Shown: piece after piece, positions 50,121-58,419 of the stretch
Layout of the letters: each line of letters starts with the position of its first letter
Numbering within the stretch: position 1 is the stretch's first letter
Origin: Stutzerimonas stutzeri
Lineage (GTDB): Bacteria; Pseudomonadota; Gammaproteobacteria; Pseudomonadales; Pseudomonadaceae
Assembly (NCBI RefSeq): GCF_024448985.1
Contig: NZ_JAMOII010000001.1
Span: 1-64,000, forward strand
Direction of reading: 5' to 3'
Length of the DNA stretch: 64,000 nt
Notes under the pieces: model-generated
The model's input: only the letters and a program-made list of their open reading frames with translations
What the model was told of the DNA's origin: nothing
The model's database searches: none
Translations under genes and position numbers: made by a program

Positions 50121-51011
50121 ATGAAACTCAGCCTCGGCCCCGTGCTGTTTTACTGGGATCGCCAGCGCACGCTGGAATTTTATGCCGACATGGCCAGCGC
50201 GCCGCTGGATGTCATCTATCTGGGCGAGACCGTCTGCTCCAAGCGCCGTGATATGGGACTGGATGACTGGATCGGGCTGGCGCGCGAGCTAGCCCAGCAG
50301 TCGACGGCGCAACTGGTGCTGTCCGGTCTCACGCTGGTCGAGGCGGCGTCCGAGCTGTCCAGCTTGCGCCGGCTCTGCGACAACGGCGAGCTGCTGGTGG
50401 AGGCCAACGACCTGGGCGCGGTGCATTACCTGTCCGAAAAGGGCCTGCCTTTCGTCGGCGGTCCGGCATTGAATCTCTATAACGGCCATGCCCTGGCCGA
50501 ACTGGTCAGGAGCGGCATGCAGCGCTGGGTTCCGCCGGTGGAAATCTCCGGCGCGATGATCAGGGATGCACGGGCGCAGCTGTCCCAGCTCGAGGTGCCA
50601 ATACCGGAAATCGAAATCTTCGCTTACGGCCACCTACCGCTGGCCTACTCGGCGCGCTGCTTCACCGCCCGCGCGGAAAACCGGCCGAAGGATGACTGCC
50701 AGTTCTGCTGCCAGAACTACCCCGAAGGTATTCCGTTGCTGAGCCAGGAAGGCGAGGCGCTATTCACCATCAACGGTATCCAGACCATGTCGGCGTCGGT
50801 CAGCAATTTACTGGCGGACTATCCGGCACTGGTCGACAGCGGCGCCGACCTGTTGCGTCTGAGCCCGCGCGCATCGGGCATGACTGAGGTCATCGCGGCC
50901 TTCGATGCGGTGCGTAAGGGTGGCCTGCCGCCGCTGGCGGTCGAAGGTTGCAACGGCTACTGGCATGGCCAGCCGGGCATGCTGCGCGCAGAGGAAGCCG
51001 GTCTATGCTGA
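50121..51011 (+). CDS. ubiV: UbiV, O2-independent ubiquinone hydroxylase subunit
   Basis: A 296-aa partner of UbiU with its own 4Fe-4S cluster. Cys39 (ETVCSKRRDMG), Cys180, Cys193 and Cys197 (SARCFTARAENRPKDDCQFC region) match the known ligands. The start at 50121 has GAGGAG 7 nt upstream, and an upstream in-frame ATG (50103) is less likely. The 3' end overlaps ubiT by 7 nt. Confidence 0.94.
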   Translation: MKLSLGPVLFYWDRQRTLEFYADMASAPLDVIYLGETVCSKRRDMGLDDWIGLARELAQQSTAQLVLSGLTLVEAASELSSLRRLCDNGELLVEANDLGAVHYLSEKGLPFVGGPALNLYNGHALAELVRSGMQRWVPPVEISGAMIRDARAQLSQLEVPIPEIEIFAYGHLPLAYSARCFTARAENRPKDDCQFCCQNYPEGIPLLSQEGEALFTINGIQTMSASVSNLLADYPALVDSGADLLRLSPRASGMTEVIAAFDAVRKGGLPPLAVEGCNGYWHGQPGMLRAEEAGLC

Positions 51012-51499
51012 AGCCCCACGCGCGTCTGATGAAACTGGGTGAGCACCTGTTGCCGCTAGCAGCACGGACGCCGTTCATGCTGCAACGGATCGCGCTGGAA
51101 CGCAGTCTCAACCAGCTGTTTGCCGAGCCGCTGGCCGATGACGCCTTCGAGGCATTGGAGGGTCGCTGGATGCGCCTGGAGGTCGTCGACCTCAAGCTGG
51201 CCTGGTGTCTGAGCTGCGACCGGCGGAGGCTGCGCATCGCCGAACAGGCGCCGGTTCAGGTCACTATCCGCGGCAACTGGCGGGAGTTTTTGCTGCTGGC
51301 TAGCCGTCAGGAAGATCCGGACACGCTGTTCTTCCGTCGTCGGCTGGTGATCGAGGGCGACACCGAGCTGGGGCTAGCGATCAAGAATCTGATCGACAGC
51401 CTGGACCCGGATCTGCTGCCGCCCTGGCTTTGGAAATTCCTGCAAGGGGCCGGCGCTCAAGCTCGTAGTGCCGAATTCATTCGGCCGCAGGTTTTGTGA
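51005..51499 (+). CDS. ubiT: UbiT, SCP2-domain ubiquinone accessory protein
   Basis: A 164-aa lipid-binding SCP2-domain protein needed for anaerobic ubiquinone synthesis. The SCP2 core spans residues 35-140 (LNQLFAEPLADDAFEALEGRWMRLEV to IEGDTELGLAIKNLIDSLD). The last about 12 residues (RSAEFIRPQVL) are encoded by an intergenic family C palindrome that supplies the stop codon, so the native C-terminus has probably been replaced. Confidence 0.88.
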   Translation: MLKPHARLMKLGEHLLPLAARTPFMLQRIALERSLNQLFAEPLADDAFEALEGRWMRLEVVDLKLAWCLSCDRRRLRIAEQAPVQVTIRGNWREFLLLASRQEDPDTLFFRRRLVIEGDTELGLAIKNLIDSLDPDLLPPWLWKFLQGAGAQARSAEFIRPQVL

Positions 51500-51632
51500 A
51501 TGCCGACAAGTTCGGCCCTACGGGAAGGACGGGGCCGTCGAAAGTGCTGTGGAGCTTCTGGAGCGCTCAAGCTCGTAGGGCCGAATTTATTCGGCCGTGG
51601 ACTTTGTGATGGCCGAATGAGTTCTGCTAGAC
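51454..51632. repeat. Family C palindromes in a degenerate 70-bp tandem repeat
   Basis: Palindromes at 51465-51486, 51501-51521 and 51575-51596 (GCCGAATTTATTCGGC type) are followed by a decayed copy near 51609. The block from GCGCTCAAGCTCGTAG at about 51454 repeats from about 51563. The first copy overlaps the ubiT 3' end and the second touches the stop of the convergent DGC gene. Confidence 0.75.
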
Positions 51633-52022
51633 CGAATACAGCCGCGGCCGCGGCTTCATGCGGTCGCTGGCGATGATGCTGCGTATGTCCTCGAACAGCG
51701 CATCGGCTTCCGCCTCGGAGCAGTCTTCACGATAGCGCTTGCGCAGGCCGTAGCTGCTGAGGGTGATGTGCACGTCGGCGATCACGTCGTGCTGCGCCAG
51801 ACAGGCGCGTGCGCAATGCAGCGGGCAGCCGTCGATAGCCAGAATCGGCCGGCCTGAGTTGGCCTTGTTGACCAGCGAACTGACCCGTCCACCGACACCG
51901 GCAATGCAGGACATCTCCGCCAGCCCGGCGCGATCGAGACGCACCGCGAGGGTATTGGCCAGCTGTGCCACGTTGGAGCAACCCGAGCAGGAATAGACCA
52001 GCGGGAGTAGGGGCGTCGACAT
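51627..52022 (-). CDS. DGC-domain cysteine-rich protein
   Basis: A 131-aa protein with the zinc- or iron-sulfur-binding DGC pattern: CSGC (Cys12, Cys15), Cys39 in EMSCIAGVGG and IDGCPLHC (Cys66, Cys70). The family's function is undefined. The start at 52022 follows GGAGA 6-7 nt upstream. A DNR-type box 59-72 nt upstream suggests anaerobic induction. It lies downstream of and on the same strand as the DNR-type regulator gene. Confidence 0.8.
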   Translation of the reverse strand: MSTPLLPLVYSCSGCSNVAQLANTLAVRLDRAGLAEMSCIAGVGGRVSSLVNKANSGRPILAIDGCPLHCARACLAQHDVIADVHITLSSYGLRKRYREDCSEAEADALFEDIRSIIASDRMKPRPRLYSV

Positions 52023-52080
52023 CGCGTTCTCCAGTTCTGTAGGGCGATCGGCAGTATCCCGGCTGGGGTGGCCAGCGCAT

Positions 52081-52094
52081 TTGACGATCATCAA
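52081..52094. promoter_or_regulatory. FNR/DNR-type box for the DGC gene
   Basis: TTGACGATCATCAA, 9 of 10 matches, centred 66 nt upstream of the DGC-domain gene. Confidence 0.7.
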
Positions 52095-52117
52095 GACCTG
52101 AGGCGATCGGCCACAGG

Positions 52118-52795
52118 TCACTCCTGGTAGGCGGCCAGGCCCTGGCTGTTGAGGATCTCGATGCGCCGACGTTGCACGCTGATCATTCCCGACTCGATCA
52201 AGCGGTGCAGGATGCGCGAAAAGGTCTCCGGCTGGATGCCCAGCTTGGACGCGATCAGACGCTTGGGTACGTCGAGGGTGACCACGCCGCTGTCGTCCTC
52301 TTGCGACTGGTAGAGAAAGCGCACTACGCGGTGGCTGGCGTTGGCCAACGTCAGGGTGTCGATCTCGTTCATGCGCTGGTGCAGGCGGATGCTCAGGGTG
52401 GCGAGGATGTCGAGACAGATGCTCGGGTGCTCTTCGAGCATCCGCCGGTAATGCTGGCCGTGCAGGCTGGCGACGAGGCTGGCCTTGAGCGCCGTGGCAC
52501 TGACCGGGTAGTTCGGCGTGCCGGTGAACAGCAGCGCTTCGGCGAAGGATTCACCGCCGCGGATCACTTCCACCAGCTTTTCCTGGCCGTCGCAGACCAC
52601 GCGATGCAGCTTCACCTGGCCGCTGAACAGGAAATAGAAACGCTCGGCCTTGTCGCCCTGGTGAAACAGCGAGGCGCCGGCCGACAGTCGCTTGAGATTG
52701 GCCGATGCACAAACCTCCTGCAGAGCCGCCTCCGGCAGGCGGCTGAACAAGTGGTGGCGGCGAAGCTCCGCAACAAGTGATGTTTCGCTGAGCAT
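52118..52795 (-). CDS. dnrS: DNR-type Crp/Fnr regulator (DnrS-like)
   Basis: A 225-aa regulator with sensor domain LFHQGDKAERFYFLFSGQVKLHRV and recognition helix IQPETFSRILHRL, near-identical to that of DnrD. The N-terminus lacks the four Fe-S cysteines of FNR/ANR, so it is a Dnr-subfamily protein. P. stutzeri has several such paralogues. The symbol dnrS rests on my recollection that dnrS neighbours the anaerobic ribonucleotide reductase gene, as here. The signal it senses is not established. Confidence 0.75.
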   Translation of the reverse strand: MLSETSLVAELRRHHLFSRLPEAALQEVCASANLKRLSAGASLFHQGDKAERFYFLFSGQVKLHRVVCDGQEKLVEVIRGGESFAEALLFTGTPNYPVSATALKASLVASLHGQHYRRMLEEHPSICLDILATLSIRLHQRMNEIDTLTLANASHRVVRFLYQSQEDDSGVVTLDVPKRLIASKLGIQPETFSRILHRLIESGMISVQRRRIEILNSQGLAAYQE

Positions 52796-52930
52796 GGTTC
52801 CTCCGCCGGTACGAGTCCGGGAATGTTCGAGATTGCATCCTATGAGCCTGGGTCATGCCGCTTCCTTGATCACGGACAAGATCCCCGCCCGAGGACCGAA
52901 CCGTCGTCCCTTTTGAAAAAACACTGAGGC

Positions 52931-52950
52931 GAATTGACGATGGTCAATTC
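52931..52950. promoter_or_regulatory. FNR-like 20-bp palindrome upstream of nrdD
   Basis: GAATTGACGATGGTCAATTC is a perfect 20-bp inverted repeat with core TTGAC-N4-GTCAA, 82-101 nt before nrdD in the divergent dnrS-nrdD region. It is probably a DNR/ANR site, possibly serving both genes. Confidence 0.7.
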
Positions 52951-53031
52951 GCTTCCAGCCTCAATTCTCTACATTTTCATCATCTTGTGTTCTTGGTTGT
53001 TTTTTTTACTACATATGGTGTTGGAGGCATG

Positions 53032-55044
53032 ATGCCTGGGGTTGAGAAGAGGGGGCGACCCGTCTCGCTACGCAAGCGTGACGGACGGCTGGTGGCGTTC
53101 GAACTGGACAAGATCGGCGCAGCAATCGAGGCGGCGGGCCTCGCTACCGGTGAGTTCGATTCGGCCGTTGCCCAGACGCTGGCTGCGCAGGTGCTGACGC
53201 GGTTGCCGCAACGCGTGGTCGAAGTGGAGCAGGCGCAGGATGCCGTCGAGCGGGTGCTGATGGAGGCTGGGTATTACGCAACGGCGCGCGCCTATATCGT
53301 CTATCGCGAGCGTCATGACCGGCTGCGTCGCGACCGCAAGGCCATCGTCGATGTCGCCTCCTCGATGAACGAGTACCTGTCGCGTGAGGACTGGCGCGTG
53401 CGGGCCAACGCCAACCAGGGCTATTCGCTGGGCGGGCTGATTCTCAACGTATCCGGCAAGGTCACTGCCAATTACTGGCTGGACGAGGTCTACAGCGCCG
53501 AGATCGGCACTGCGCATCGCGAGGGCGACCTGCATATCCATGACCTCGACATGCTCGCCGGCTACTGCGCCGGTTGGTCGCTGCGTTCGCTGCTCAACGA
53601 GGGTTTCAATGGCATTCCCGGGCGGGTCGAGGCCGGGCCGCCGAGGCATCTCTCCAGCGCGCTGGGGCAGATGGTCAATTTCCTAGGCACGCTGCAGAAC
53701 GAGTGGGCCGGCGCCCAGGCGTTCAGCTCCTTCGATACCTATTTGGCGCCTTTCGTGCGCAAGGACAACCTGAGCTATGGCGAGATCCGCCAGGCGATCC
53801 AGGAGTTCATCTACAACCTCAACGTGCCGTCGCGCTGGGGCACGCAGACGCCCTTCACCAACCTGACCTTCGACTGGGTCTGCCCGGAGGATTTGCGCGA
53901 GCAGGTCCCTTACATCGGCGGCGAGGAGATGCCCTTCGCCTATGGCGATCTGCAGGCTGAGATGGAGCTGATCAACCGCGCCTATATAGAAGTCATGCAG
54001 GCCGGTGACGGCCTGGGTCGGGTGTTCACCTTCCCGATCCCGACCTACAACATCACCCACGACTTTCCCTGGGATAGCGAAAACGCCGACCGCCTGTTCG
54101 AGGTGACGGCACGCTACGGCCTGCCGTATTTCCAGAACTTCCTTAATTCGGACATGCAGCCCAACCAGGTGCGTTCCATGTGCTGTCGCTTGCAGCTGGA
54201 CGTGCGCGAGCTGCTCAAGCGTGGCGGCGGGCTGTTCGGGTCCGCCGAGCAGACCGGCTCGCTGGGGGTGGTGACCATCAACTGCGCGCGCCTGGGCTAC
54301 CTGCATCAGGGTGACCGCCGCGGGTTGTACGAGCACCTCGATGCGCTGCTTGAGATGGCCAAGGAAAGTCTCGAGGTCAAGCGCAAGGTCATCCAGCATC
54401 ACATGGATGCAGGGCTCTACCCCTACACCAAGCGGTACCTGGGCACGTTGCGCAATCACTTTTCCACCATCGGCGTGAACGGCCTGCACGAGATGGTGCG
54501 CAACTTCACCGAGGACGCCGAAGGCCTGCAAACGCCGGCCGGTCGTGCTCTGGCCATCGAGCTGCTGGACCATGTGCGGGCGGTGCTGGTGCGCTTCCAG
54601 GAGGAAACCGGCCACCTCTACAACCTGGAGGCGACGCCGGCCGAAGGCACGACCTACCGCTTCGCCAAGGAAGACCGCAAGCGCTTCCCGGACATCCTGC
54701 AGGCGGGCACGGCCGAGGCGCCGTATTACACCAACTCCTCGCAGCTGCCGGTGGGCTTTACCGACGACCCGTTCGAGGCGCTGCAACTGCAGGACGAACT
54801 GCAGACCAAGTACACCGGCGGCACCGTGCTGCACCTGTACATGGCCGAACAGATTTCGTCGGCCCAGGCCTGCAAGAACCTGGTGCGCAAGGCGCTCGGA
54901 CGTTTTCGTCTGCCTTACCTGACGATCACCCCGACCTTCTCGATCTGTCCGGTGCACGGCTACCTGAGCGGGGAGCATGAGTTCTGCCCGAAATGCGATG
55001 AGGCGCTGCTGGCCAAACAGACCAGCTGCGCCTGCCCGACTTGA
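53032..55044 (+). CDS. nrdD: NrdD, class III ribonucleotide reductase catalytic chain lacking its glycyl-radical loop
   Basis: Oxygen-sensitive ribonucleoside-triphosphate reductase, 670 aa. An N-terminal ATP-cone (about 5-95: SLRKRDGRLVAFELDKIGAA) precedes the alpha-beta barrel (EGDLHIHDLDMLAGYCAGWSL, SMCCRLQLDVREL, LGVVTINCARLGY). The C-terminus reaches the zinc site (ICPVHGYLSGEHEFCPKC, Cys639, Cys652, Cys655) and then stops after ACPT. The glycyl-radical segment normally following is missing here and is encoded by the next gene. GGAGG lies 4 nt before the ATG at 53032; another ATG sits at 53029. Confidence 0.92.
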   Translation: MPGVEKRGRPVSLRKRDGRLVAFELDKIGAAIEAAGLATGEFDSAVAQTLAAQVLTRLPQRVVEVEQAQDAVERVLMEAGYYATARAYIVYRERHDRLRRDRKAIVDVASSMNEYLSREDWRVRANANQGYSLGGLILNVSGKVTANYWLDEVYSAEIGTAHREGDLHIHDLDMLAGYCAGWSLRSLLNEGFNGIPGRVEAGPPRHLSSALGQMVNFLGTLQNEWAGAQAFSSFDTYLAPFVRKDNLSYGEIRQAIQEFIYNLNVPSRWGTQTPFTNLTFDWVCPEDLREQVPYIGGEEMPFAYGDLQAEMELINRAYIEVMQAGDGLGRVFTFPIPTYNITHDFPWDSENADRLFEVTARYGLPYFQNFLNSDMQPNQVRSMCCRLQLDVRELLKRGGGLFGSAEQTGSLGVVTINCARLGYLHQGDRRGLYEHLDALLEMAKESLEVKRKVIQHHMDAGLYPYTKRYLGTLRNHFSTIGVNGLHEMVRNFTEDAEGLQTPAGRALAIELLDHVRAVLVRFQEETGHLYNLEATPAEGTTYRFAKEDRKRFPDILQAGTAEAPYYTNSSQLPVGFTDDPFEALQLQDELQTKYTGGTVLHLYMAEQISSAQACKNLVRKALGRFRLPYLTITPTFSICPVHGYLSGEHEFCPKCDEALLAKQTSCACPT

Positions 55045-55046
55045 CT

Positions 55047-55123
55047 TGTAGGAGCGGGGGGACGCCGAGTCCTTGTCCGCGAAATAGGCGCACCTCGCGG
55101 CTCGCGAGCGAGCGCGCTGCTAC
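55047..55123. repeat. Degenerate REP pair between the two nrdD parts
   Basis: TGTAGGAGCGG... and an inverted partner ending GCGCGCTGCTAC form a decayed BIME in the 115-nt gap separating the NrdD main chain from the glycyl-radical gene. Confidence 0.6.
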
Positions 55124-55159
55124 GAATGTTTCACCCATCCGTTACTCAAGGAGCGATAT

Positions 55160-55321
55160 ATGAAAGCAACTCAACTGCCCGAAGCCCAACGCCAGCGCTG
55201 TGAAGTCTGGACCCGTGTCATGGGCTATCACCGCCCGGTTGCCGCGTTCAATCCCGGCAAGCAGTCCGAGCATCGCGAGCGCACTCATTTCACTGAGCAG
55301 GCGGCTGGGTTGGCGCGTTAG
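55160..55321 (+). CDS. Separate glycyl-radical subunit of NrdD
   Basis: A 53-aa protein with the complete C-terminal NrdD signature: CEVWTRVMGYHRPVAAFNPG followed by KQSEHRERTHF. Gly22 in RVMGYH is the residue that would carry the radical made by NrdG. A strong AAGGAG sits 6 nt before the ATG, and the gene lies 115 nt after nrdD, in another frame, and 2 nt before nrdG. Expression as an independent peptide is therefore likely, reminiscent of stand-alone glycyl-radical proteins such as YfiD/GrcA. It was too short for routine gene callers to be sure of. Confidence 0.85.
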   Translation: MKATQLPEAQRQRCEVWTRVMGYHRPVAAFNPGKQSEHRERTHFTEQAAGLAR

Positions 55322-55323
55322 CT

Positions 55324-56019
55324 ATGGGTGCTGCGCTACGGATTGGGGGGCTGGTCCCCCTGACCACTCTGGATTTTCCCGATCACCTGGCCTGCGTGCT
55401 GTTCTGCCAGGGCTGCGGCTGGCGCTGCCGTTACTGCCACAACCCGCAGCTGATCCCGACCTGCGGCGCCGAGGAACACCGCTGGGATGATGTGCTGGGG
55501 TTTCTCGAACAACGTGTCGGACTGCTCGAAGCGGTGGTCTTCAGCGGCGGCGAGCCTACCCTGCAATTGGCGCTGCCGGATGCCATCGATCAGGTGCGCG
55601 CGCTGGGATTCAAGGTCGGCCTGCATAGTGCCGGTATCAAGCCGAAGCTGTTCCGTCAGGTGTTGCCGCTGGTGGATTGGGTAGGCTTCGATATCAAGGC
55701 GCTGCCCGAACACGGCCCGATGATCACGGGTGTCGAAGGCAGTGGCGCAGCCAACTGGAAAAGTCTTGAGCACCTGTTGGAAAGTGAGGTCGCCCATGAA
55801 TGCCGTACCACGGTGCATTGGCACCTGTTCGATGCCGAGCGCCTGCTGGACATGGCCCAACGCTTGAGGGCGCTGGGCGTCGATCGTTTCGCCGTGCAAT
55901 GCGTGCGCACCGCACGGATGCTCGACGAGAGCCTGCCTGACAGCCGCGCACCCCATGATCAGCTGCGTCTATGGGAGCGCCTGGGCAAGCTGTTTCCATC
56001 ATTCGTATTGCGCGGTTGA
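55324..56019 (+). CDS. nrdG: NrdG, anaerobic ribonucleotide reductase activase
   Basis: Radical SAM enzyme of 231 aa that generates the glycyl radical on NrdD. The 4Fe-4S motif is CGWRCRYC within FCQGCGWRCRYCHNP, followed by VVFSGGEPTLQ and the SAM-binding strand. It starts 2 nt after the small glycyl-radical gene, so the two are translationally linked. Confidence 0.93.
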   Translation: MGAALRIGGLVPLTTLDFPDHLACVLFCQGCGWRCRYCHNPQLIPTCGAEEHRWDDVLGFLEQRVGLLEAVVFSGGEPTLQLALPDAIDQVRALGFKVGLHSAGIKPKLFRQVLPLVDWVGFDIKALPEHGPMITGVEGSGAANWKSLEHLLESEVAHECRTTVHWHLFDAERLLDMAQRLRALGVDRFAVQCVRTARMLDESLPDSRAPHDQLRLWERLGKLFPSFVLRG

Positions 56020-56387
56020 GCAGGCGCCTTATCGGTGTATGACGCGTAGGGTGCGCTTCGCGCACCGCCACCTCGTACAAGCTTGTTGGCGGAGCGCAAG
56101 GCATCGGTGGGCTGAAACGGAACGCCGCCCGGCCCACCCTACGGCGATGGCGCAGCGGCGATGGGGGCGGTGGCGTTCTGCTTCCACCATGTCAGGCCTG
56201 CAAAGACAGGCTGCCCCAAATTGCAGATGCCAGCCGTAGCCCGCAGGGTGCGCTCCGCGCACCAAGAATCTTGTACGAGATGCCCGGGAGCGCACCCTAC
56301 GAGCAGGTGGGCTTCCGCAGTGTAGGGTGGGCCGGGCGGCGTTCCGTTTCAGCCCACCAAATAATGGCTACAGGCCGGCTCGTCTCT
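56020..56387. repeat. Repeat-rich interval after nrdG
   Basis: Long-form family A palindromes lie at 56105-56141 and 56322-56358 in inverse orientation. Related GTAGGGTGCGCTTCGCGCAC-type palindromes lie near 56046-56066 and 56242-56262. No gene supported. Confidence 0.7.
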
Positions 56388-56645
56388 CAGCTCCAGCCCC
56401 AGAACTGCAGGTACCAGCCGTAGCCAACAGCAGTGCCCAGGCCCACACAGGCAAAGACGAGCAGTCGGCGCAGGCCGTGGGCGCCGTGACGGCTGATCAC
56501 CTGTTCGAGCGGCCAGAAGATGTTGCGATCGACCAGCCATTCGGCGTCGGTCTGCTTGAGCGAAATGAACCAGGAGCTGACCGTCCACTGGAAGCGCCCA
56601 TCGTCAGCCCGATCATGCTGAACAACAGCGTACTGTCCCAACGAT
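56388..56645 (-). pseudogene. Degenerate, internally deleted copy of the ftrD-like 3' end
   Basis: This stretch aligns by eye to the 3' part of the gene at 57043-58419. It has the C-terminal segment (LTAFACVSLGTAVVGYGWYL-like), then after a deletion of about 340 bp the segment FWPLE...DRDIFWPLE/AEWLVD/FQWTVS-like. Frameshifts break it. It is a partial duplication in decay. Confidence 0.7.
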
Positions 56646-56682
56646 CCTGTTGCGGCCGCTCGCCGACGATGGCATTCGGACG

Positions 56683-56918
56683 TCATCGTGTATCCGTCGG
56701 AGCAGCACCAAGGAAAATCTGATTGAGTGCCGCGGCCGTTGGTGAGTCTGGAAAAGCATCGAACCGGCCATTTGCCAGAGCCTGAGCTGCGTTATGAAAG
56801 CCATTCCATGCCGCGCGTGCCAAAGCTCCGCCAACGCTGATTCGTCTGACGCCCAGTTCCGATAGCTCGCTCACCGTTAGTTCACTATTCCAACCAATCA
56901 GTATGTTGACGGAGACCG
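56683..56918 (-). pseudogene. Remnant of an isocitrate lyase/PEP mutase family gene
   Basis: The minus strand encodes VNILIGW-then LTVSELSELGVRRISVGGALARAAW and GRFDAFPDSPTAAALNQIF, the conserved C-terminal end of PEP mutase/isocitrate-lyase-like proteins. The rest of the gene is absent, replaced by palindromic repeats. Confidence 0.6.
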
Positions 56919-56928
56919 TTGCGGTATC

Positions 56929-57008
56929 GGTGGGCTGAAGCCCACCCTACAGGTGAGCACGTAGCCGCAAAGTAGGGTGGGTTGGGCGGCGTTCCGTTTC
57001 AGCCCACC
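56929..57008. repeat. Family A short and long copies
   Basis: A short form at 56929-56950 and an inverse long form at 56972-57008 lie directly next to the 3' end of the ftrD-like gene. Confidence 0.8.
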
Positions 57009-57042
57009 CCTCTATGCCAGGGCGCACAGGCCCGCGCCGAGC

Positions 57043-58419
57043 TCAGCTCCAGCCCCAGAACTGCAGATACCAGCCATAGCCGACGACCGCGGTGCCCAGG
57101 CTCACGCAGGCAAAGGCGGTCAGGCGGCGCAGGCCGTTGGCGCCGTGGCGGCTGATGACGTTCCAGGCCAGGTACAGACTCCAGGCAATGGCACCGGCCA
57201 GAAGCAGTGCGCGAGTTGGCTGCGCCCAGGCGAGGATGAAGCCTTCGTAGCGAAGCAGTTTGATGGTGGTCGCCGACAGGCCGAGAAACAGCCCGGCGCC
57301 GCCGAGCGGCGTCAATGTCAGCGCCAGATGGTGGAATAGGTTGTCGCCCCGCTTCATCAGCCGTACCGCGCCGCGCAGCAGCAACCAGAGTGCACCGCCG
57401 ATCACCAGCGAGCTGGCGCCGATATAAGTCAGGATCGCCGCGCCATCGAGCCAGCTGAAGGCATCATTGGCCTGCGGATAGTGCGTCAGCAGCCACCAGG
57501 GCGCGTTGGCTTCGAGCGGCCAGAAGATGTCGCGATCGACCAGCCATTCGGCGGCGGCCTGCTTGAGCGTGATGAACCAAGGGCTGACTGTCCACTGGAA
57601 GGCGCCCATCGCCAGTCCGATCATACCGAACAGCAGCAGCGTGCTATCCCAGTGCCCGTTCTGCGCCTGGTTGCCGACGATAAGGATTTCCTCGTTGGGC
57701 GATCGAGCGGCGAGGGCGACAGCGCCACGCTGGCCGCTGCAACGGCCGCAGGCATGGCATTCGCTGTTGCCCCGCATGCGGCGGATGTCGATCAGCGGGG
57801 CGCAGTTAGGCGTGGCCAGCCGCGGCCCCTGATTGGCCTGCCAGCGCTCTTCGTCGACCTTGTAGTGGACCGGTGCGAGACGCGCCAGCAGGTTGAACAC
57901 GCCGCTCACCGGGCATAGATGCTTGCACCAGACGCGCTTGCCGCGGCCATAAAGAAAACCGACCAGCATCGCCGCGACCGTTGAGCCGCCGAGAATCAGT
58001 GCTGCGGCTCGGCCATAGTCATAAACGCTGATCAGCTGACCGTAGACGGTCGTCAGCACGAAGGCGATGGTCGGCCAGCCGCTCCAGCGAATCCATTGCG
58101 GGGTGCGCTTGTTCAACCCGCGCCAGCTGATCCATTCGCTGAGCGAGCCCTCCGGGCAAAGCACGCCGCACCAGAGGCGGCCGAAAAACACCATCGACAG
58201 CAGCACGAAGGGCCACCACAGCCCCCAGAACAGGAACTGGGCGAACACCGTAATGTTGTCGAGCATGCGCGCCTCCGAAGGCGGCAGCGAAAGAACGGCA
58301 GGCACCAACAGTAGGACAAGATAAAAACCGACCACCAGCCACTGGATCAGTCGGATGGCCTTGGCATGCTGGCGCAGCAGATCGCCGATGCGCGCCAGCC
58401 AGGGAGCGTTGGTGATCAT
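57043..58419 (-). CDS. FtrD-like 4Fe-4S membrane protein
   Basis: Polytopic inner-membrane iron-sulfur protein of 458 aa related to the C-terminal halves of NosR and CcoG. It has membrane helices, CxxxCP motifs (LWCGVLCPEGSLSEW and VWCKHLCPVSG), CHACGRC as a further cluster site, and more C-terminal helices. Beside an FTR1 permease, a cupredoxin and a P19-like protein it fits FtrD, the electron-transfer component of the FtrABCD ferrous-iron uptake system. It overlaps the FTR1 gene by 4 nt. Confidence 0.85.
   Translation of the reverse strand: MITNAPWLARIGDLLRQHAKAIRLIQWLVVGFYLVLLLVPAVLSLPPSEARMLDNITVFAQFLFWGLWWPFVLLSMVFFGRLWCGVLCPEGSLSEWISWRGLNKRTPQWIRWSGWPTIAFVLTTVYGQLISVYDYGRAAALILGGSTVAAMLVGFLYGRGKRVWCKHLCPVSGVFNLLARLAPVHYKVDEERWQANQGPRLATPNCAPLIDIRRMRGNSECHACGRCSGQRGAVALAARSPNEEILIVGNQAQNGHWDSTLLLFGMIGLAMGAFQWTVSPWFITLKQAAAEWLVDRDIFWPLEANAPWWLLTHYPQANDAFSWLDGAAILTYIGASSLVIGGALWLLLRGAVRLMKRGDNLFHHLALTLTPLGGAGLFLGLSATTIKLLRYEGFILAWAQPTRALLLAGAIAWSLYLAWNVISRHGANGLRRLTAFACVSLGTAVVGYGWYLQFWGWS

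Noticed and set aside
52860-52885. TTGATCACGGACAA as a further FNR box upstream of dnrS
   Set aside because: The second half-site matches at only three of five bases; the nearby 20-bp palindrome is far stronger.
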